Shown: one piece after another, positions 61,277 to 64,000 of the stretch | How the letters are laid out: every line of letters starts with the position of its first letter | How positions within the stretch are numbered: position 1 is the first letter of the stretch | Assembly: GCF_010667655.1 (NCBI RefSeq) | Contig: NZ_WHZU01000010.1 | Span: forward strand, 19,147 to 83,146 | Reading direction: 5' to 3' | DNA: 64,000 nucleotides | From: Bifidobacterium saimiriisciurei | GTDB lineage: Bacteria > Actinomycetota > Actinomycetes > Actinomycetales > Bifidobacteriaceae | Notes under the pieces: generated by a model | Database searches by the model: none | What the model was told of the DNA's origin: nothing | What the model saw: only the letters and a program-made list of their open reading frames with translations | Program-made: the position numbers and the translations under genes

Positions 61277-61921
61277 ATGGAGCCGCTTCTCGTAGTGCTT
61301 TCCGGACTTCCGATGACACTGCTCATCACCGTCGCGGCCTTTGCGATCGGCGCGGTGCTCGGAATTCCCATGGCGCTGGGACTGCGGACCGGAATAGCAC
61401 CGGTCCGATGGATAGTCCGTCTCGCCGTCGACCTGCTGCGCGGCATACCCATGATCGTCTGGCTGTTCCTGCTGAAATTCGGACTGTCGACGCCCGCGTT
61501 CCGCATCACCGCGCTCGAAGCCGCGATCTTCGGACTCGGCCTCATCTCGGCCGGCTATCTCGCCGACATCTACCGCGGCGGACTGCAGGCCGTTCCCAAA
61601 GGCCAGTACGAAGCCGCGGCCGCGCTCGGCATCCCCGGCGTCGTATCGTTCTTCGGTGTCATCGTGCCGCAGGCCGCGCGCATCGTCAGCCCATCCATTG
61701 CCACATACGCGATCGGTCTGCTGAAGAACTCATCCATCGCATCCACCATCGCCGTGGCCGAAATGGTCTTCATGGCGCAGGGATACGCCAAACAGAACAT
61801 CAACTCCGTGGCCGGCGTCATGCCATACGCCATCGCCGGACTGCTGTACATCCTGCTCAGCATCCCCATCGCCATGCTCTCGCGCAAACTCGACGCCAAC
61901 CTCCGCAAGGCGGTGATCTGA
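61277..61921 (+). CDS. Polar amino-acid ABC transporter permease 1
   Basis: A 214-residue HisM/GlnP-type permease with about five helices (LVVLSGLPMTLLITVAAFAIG, RWIVRLAVDLLRGIPMIVWLF, and others). The EAA loop reads GQYEAAAALGIPGVVSFFGVIVPQAARI. The start is ATG 61277 after AAGGGAG; GTG 61253 is in frame and lacks a site. First gene of permease - permease - binding protein - ATPase, an ABC importer for a polar or charged amino acid. The next permease gene starts one base after its stop. Confidence 0.92.
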   Translation: MEPLLVVLSGLPMTLLITVAAFAIGAVLGIPMALGLRTGIAPVRWIVRLAVDLLRGIPMIVWLFLLKFGLSTPAFRITALEAAIFGLGLISAGYLADIYRGGLQAVPKGQYEAAAALGIPGVVSFFGVIVPQAARIVSPSIATYAIGLLKNSSIASTIAVAEMVFMAQGYAKQNINSVAGVMPYAIAGLLYILLSIPIAMLSRKLDANLRKAVI

Positions 61922-61922
61922 C

Positions 61923-62588
61923 ATGGTAACCAAGGAGCCACTGCTGCAATTCTGGGGTGAAGGCCTGCCGAACATGCTCCACGGCCTGCAGATCAGCGCC
62001 GCGCTCGCCGGCGTCTCCATGCTCATCGGCCTGCCGCTCGGACTGCTCTTCTGCATGATGGTGATGAGCCGCAACCGCGTCGTCAGCGCAATAGGCCTCG
62101 TCATCGTGGAAATCGGACGTGGCATGCCCGCCCTGATCATCCTCTACCTCGTCTACTTCGGCCTGCCAGGTTTCGGTATCCTGCTCGAAAGCTTCCCCTC
62201 GGCCATCATCGCCCTCGCATGGAACTACTCGTGCTACTGCTCCGAGATATTCCGGGCCGGCATCCAGGCCGTGCCCGGCGGGCAGAACGAAGCCGGCGAC
62301 GCCCTCGGCCTCGACGGCCGCGTCACCTTCTTCTACGTCATCCTGCCCCAGGCGTTCCGCTCCATCATCCCCGCGCTGCTCGGCCAGACCATCCTGCTCT
62401 TCCAGGACACGTCGCTCGCCTACACCGTGGCCGTGCCGGAACTCATGAAGGAGGCCTACACGTACGGCTCCACCACATTCCAATACCTGCGCGTCTTCGT
62501 GCTCGCCGGACTGTGCTACGCCGTCGTCACACTCCCCGCCTCCTGGATTACCCGCTGGCTCGAACGCCGGCTCGCGCTCAGCTACTGA
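61923..62588 (+). CDS. Polar amino-acid ABC transporter permease 2
   Basis: A 221-residue paralogue of the upstream permease. Helices include LQISAALAGVSMLIGLPLGLLF and VVSAIGLVIVEIGRGMPALIIL. The EAA loop is GGQNEAGDALGLDGRVTFFYVILPQAFRS. The two form a heterodimer with the ATPase encoded at 63760. No separate ribosome site is needed because translation is coupled to the first permease gene. Confidence 0.92.
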   Translation: MVTKEPLLQFWGEGLPNMLHGLQISAALAGVSMLIGLPLGLLFCMMVMSRNRVVSAIGLVIVEIGRGMPALIILYLVYFGLPGFGILLESFPSAIIALAWNYSCYCSEIFRAGIQAVPGGQNEAGDALGLDGRVTFFYVILPQAFRSIIPALLGQTILLFQDTSLAYTVAVPELMKEAYTYGSTTFQYLRVFVLAGLCYAVVTLPASWITRWLERRLALSY

Positions 62589-62729
62589 CACGGCGGCCGA
62601 ACGCCCATCGAACGTGCCCGCGGCGGCCCGACCAACCGCCGCCCGCCCAATATCCCACAACACAATCAGGTCGCAACCGGCCGGCCGCAGCCCACAACAC
62701 GGCCGGCCAATCACAGAGAGGAACACATC

Positions 62730-63620
62730 ATGCGCATCACACGAGGAACGAAGCTGATGGCCGCGGCCTGCGCCGCAATCATGAGCGTCACCGCGCTCGC
62801 CGCCTGCGGCGGGTCGAGCTCGTCGGGAGCCAAAGCGAACTGTACGCCGCTGGTCTCCGACATCACGACCATCAAATCCGGCACGCTCACCGTCGGCGTC
62901 ATCGACCAGCCGCCATACTCCAGCTACAACAACGGCAACCCCACCGGCATGGACATCGACTTCATCAAGCAGATCGCCGACGCCAACTGCCTGAACGTCG
63001 AATACCAGCAGGCCTCCTTCGCCAACGCCATGCAGGCCATCGCCTCCGGCCAGATCGACACCGCCACCGGCGACATCAACGTGACCGAAAAGCGCGCGCA
63101 GGTCGTCGACTTCCCGCACTCCATCTACCTCGAAGGCGTCGGCTACGCCTCCAAGAAGGGCGTCGACATCAAGACCATCGCCGACATCGAATCCAAGGGC
63201 ATCAAGTCCATCGGCATCGGCGACGGCTATGCCTGGCTCGCCGACATGCAGAAGGTCTTCGGCGACAAGGTGAAGACCTATCCGAGCTCCGTCGAAATGA
63301 AGCAGGACCTCGAAGCCGGCCGCGTCGACATGATCATGGAGGCGTACGGCACCGCCGTCGACGAATTCAAGGGCAACAGCAACATCGTCGTCGAATACGC
63401 CAACAAGAACCCCGACAAGCGCATCAACTCGCTCGTCGAACCGCCCGAGGTGAGCTACCCGTACACCAAAGGCGACACCTCGCTCGGCCAGGCGTTCGAC
63501 AAGGGCATCGAGAAGATCATCAAGGACGACAAGGTCAAGCCCACGCTCAAGAAGTACGGACTGGACGAAGGCCTCGCCAAGATCCGCGACAAGCAGTACG
63601 TCGTCCCCGCCACGAACTGA
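62730..63620 (+). CDS. Amino-acid ABC transporter binding lipoprotein (family 3)
   Basis: A 296-residue extracellular solute-binding protein of family 3. N-terminus MRITRGTKLMAAACAAIMSV, with lipobox region ALAAC before GGSSSSG, so the mature protein is a lipoprotein. The family features GTLTVGVIDQPPYSSYNNGNPTGMDIDFIKQIA and TGDINVTEKRAQVVDFP are clear. The ligand-binding arginine-type residue in this family is not obvious here (sequence ITVTEKRA in place of the usual 'ITPERxxxxxFS'). Specificity, perhaps for glutamate, glutamine or cystine-like amino acids, cannot be read. Ribosome site AGAGAGGAACA before ATG 62730. Confidence 0.9.
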   Translation: MRITRGTKLMAAACAAIMSVTALAACGGSSSSGAKANCTPLVSDITTIKSGTLTVGVIDQPPYSSYNNGNPTGMDIDFIKQIADANCLNVEYQQASFANAMQAIASGQIDTATGDINVTEKRAQVVDFPHSIYLEGVGYASKKGVDIKTIADIESKGIKSIGIGDGYAWLADMQKVFGDKVKTYPSSVEMKQDLEAGRVDMIMEAYGTAVDEFKGNSNIVVEYANKNPDKRINSLVEPPEVSYPYTKGDTSLGQAFDKGIEKIIKDDKVKPTLKKYGLDEGLAKIRDKQYVVPATN

Positions 63621-63759
63621 CGGATTCGCGGCATCGGCTGATATCCGCCTACGGTAGCCGCCGACCGAACGTCACCGGACGGACGTTCGGCGGCCTCCGC
63701 GGGCATGTATCGAACGGACGGATGCGGCCGCAAAGGCCGCAGGCAAAGGAGAAATCATC

Positions 63760-64000
63760 ATGACACTGGCAACGCTGGTCTCGCAATCCGTGGCCGCCAA
63801 CACCACCGACGACATCGACCACAGCAAATACATGATCGAACTCGGCGGCGTGGTGAAGTCGTATGGTGGCAACACCATCCTGCACGAGGTGTCGCTGCGT
63901 GTGGAACGCGGCGAGGTGTGCTCGATCATCGGACCGTCCGGCGCCGGAAAATCCACACTGTTGCGCTGCATCAACCTGCTGGAGCAGCCCGACGACGGCA
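63760..64000 (+). CDS. Amino-acid ABC transporter ATPase (5' part)
   Basis: The first 80 codons of an ATPase, cut by the window end. It starts at ATG 63760 after AAAGGAG. After an unusual polar N-terminal extension of about 25 residues ([20 protein letters not shown]) comes the ABC domain: [22 protein letters not shown], then Walker [28 protein letters not shown] after Walker A is typical of the GlnQ/HisP branch. It completes the permease-permease-binding-protein set. Confidence 0.93.
   Translation, partial: MTLATLVSQSVAANTTDDIDHSKYMIELGGVVKSYGGNTILHEVSLRVERGEVCSIIGPSGAGKSTLLRCINLLEQPDDG

Overview
The window is about 64 kb of high-GC actinobacterial chromosome. I read it as Bifidobacterium. 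The reasons are the actinobacterial order rpmE - prfA - prmC - tsaC - wecA-like - small membrane protein, the many AGGAG-type ribosome binding sites, a fused DppD-DppF peptide-transporter ATPase, and saccharolytic islands of glycosidases with LacI control. I see no phage, insertion sequence, rRNA operon or CRISPR array. The DNA looks like ordinary core and metabolic chromosome with some accessory islands. Genus is an inference; I cannot name a species.

Layout. 30-4780: two glycosidases on the minus strand (a DUF1680/GH127-type arabinofuranosidase and a GH36 alpha-galactosidase). 5061-10936: a complete dipeptide/oligopeptide ABC transporter, followed by two proline-specific peptidases (11088-14117) and a Pif1-like helicase. 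15635-19426: a 1263-residue multi-pass membrane protein of unknown function. 19560-26729: proS, a second single-stranded DNA-binding protein, an M13 peptidase, methionine aminopeptidase and citrate synthase. 26828-30000: a cell-wall-type polysaccharide deacetylase, one tRNA with a CAU anticodon and an MFS transporter. 30239-37906: a full deoxynucleoside salvage locus (nucleoside hydrolase, CNT nucleoside permease, deoA, deoR, deoD, deoB, deoC) in two transcription units, each preceded by a similar DeoR-like palindrome. 38091-38930: a potassium channel.

38937-44941 holds the most interesting metabolic cassette: a 4-hydroxybutyrate dehydrogenase homologue, a GABA-type aminotransferase and an APC amino-acid permease, all on the minus strand, with a divergent PucR-family regulator. 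Together they would import GABA (or 5-aminovalerate), transaminate it, and reduce the semialdehyde to the hydroxy acid rather than oxidise it. 45083-52532 is the rpmE-prfA-prmC, tsaC-wecA-like and guaB housekeeping stretch. 52708-54474 is a membrane-anchored arylsulfate sulfotransferase. It is followed by a gene-free stretch carrying an array of degenerate hairpin repeats with a period near 62 bp (54841-55200). 55437-60075 is an alpha-glucoside island (MFS transporter, GH13 alpha-glucosidase, divergent LacI regulator with several operator-like sites), then orn. 61277-64000 is a polar amino-acid ABC transporter; its ATPase is cut by the window end.

The clearest non-coding signals are: a 60-bp element shared by the promoters of the peptide and amino-acid transporters (4861 and 61081, 43/60 identical by eye); a set of GACCAT repeats before the Xaa-Pro peptidase; paired DeoR-like operators; the hairpin array; and a multi-branched palindrome between the alpha-glucosidase and its transporter.
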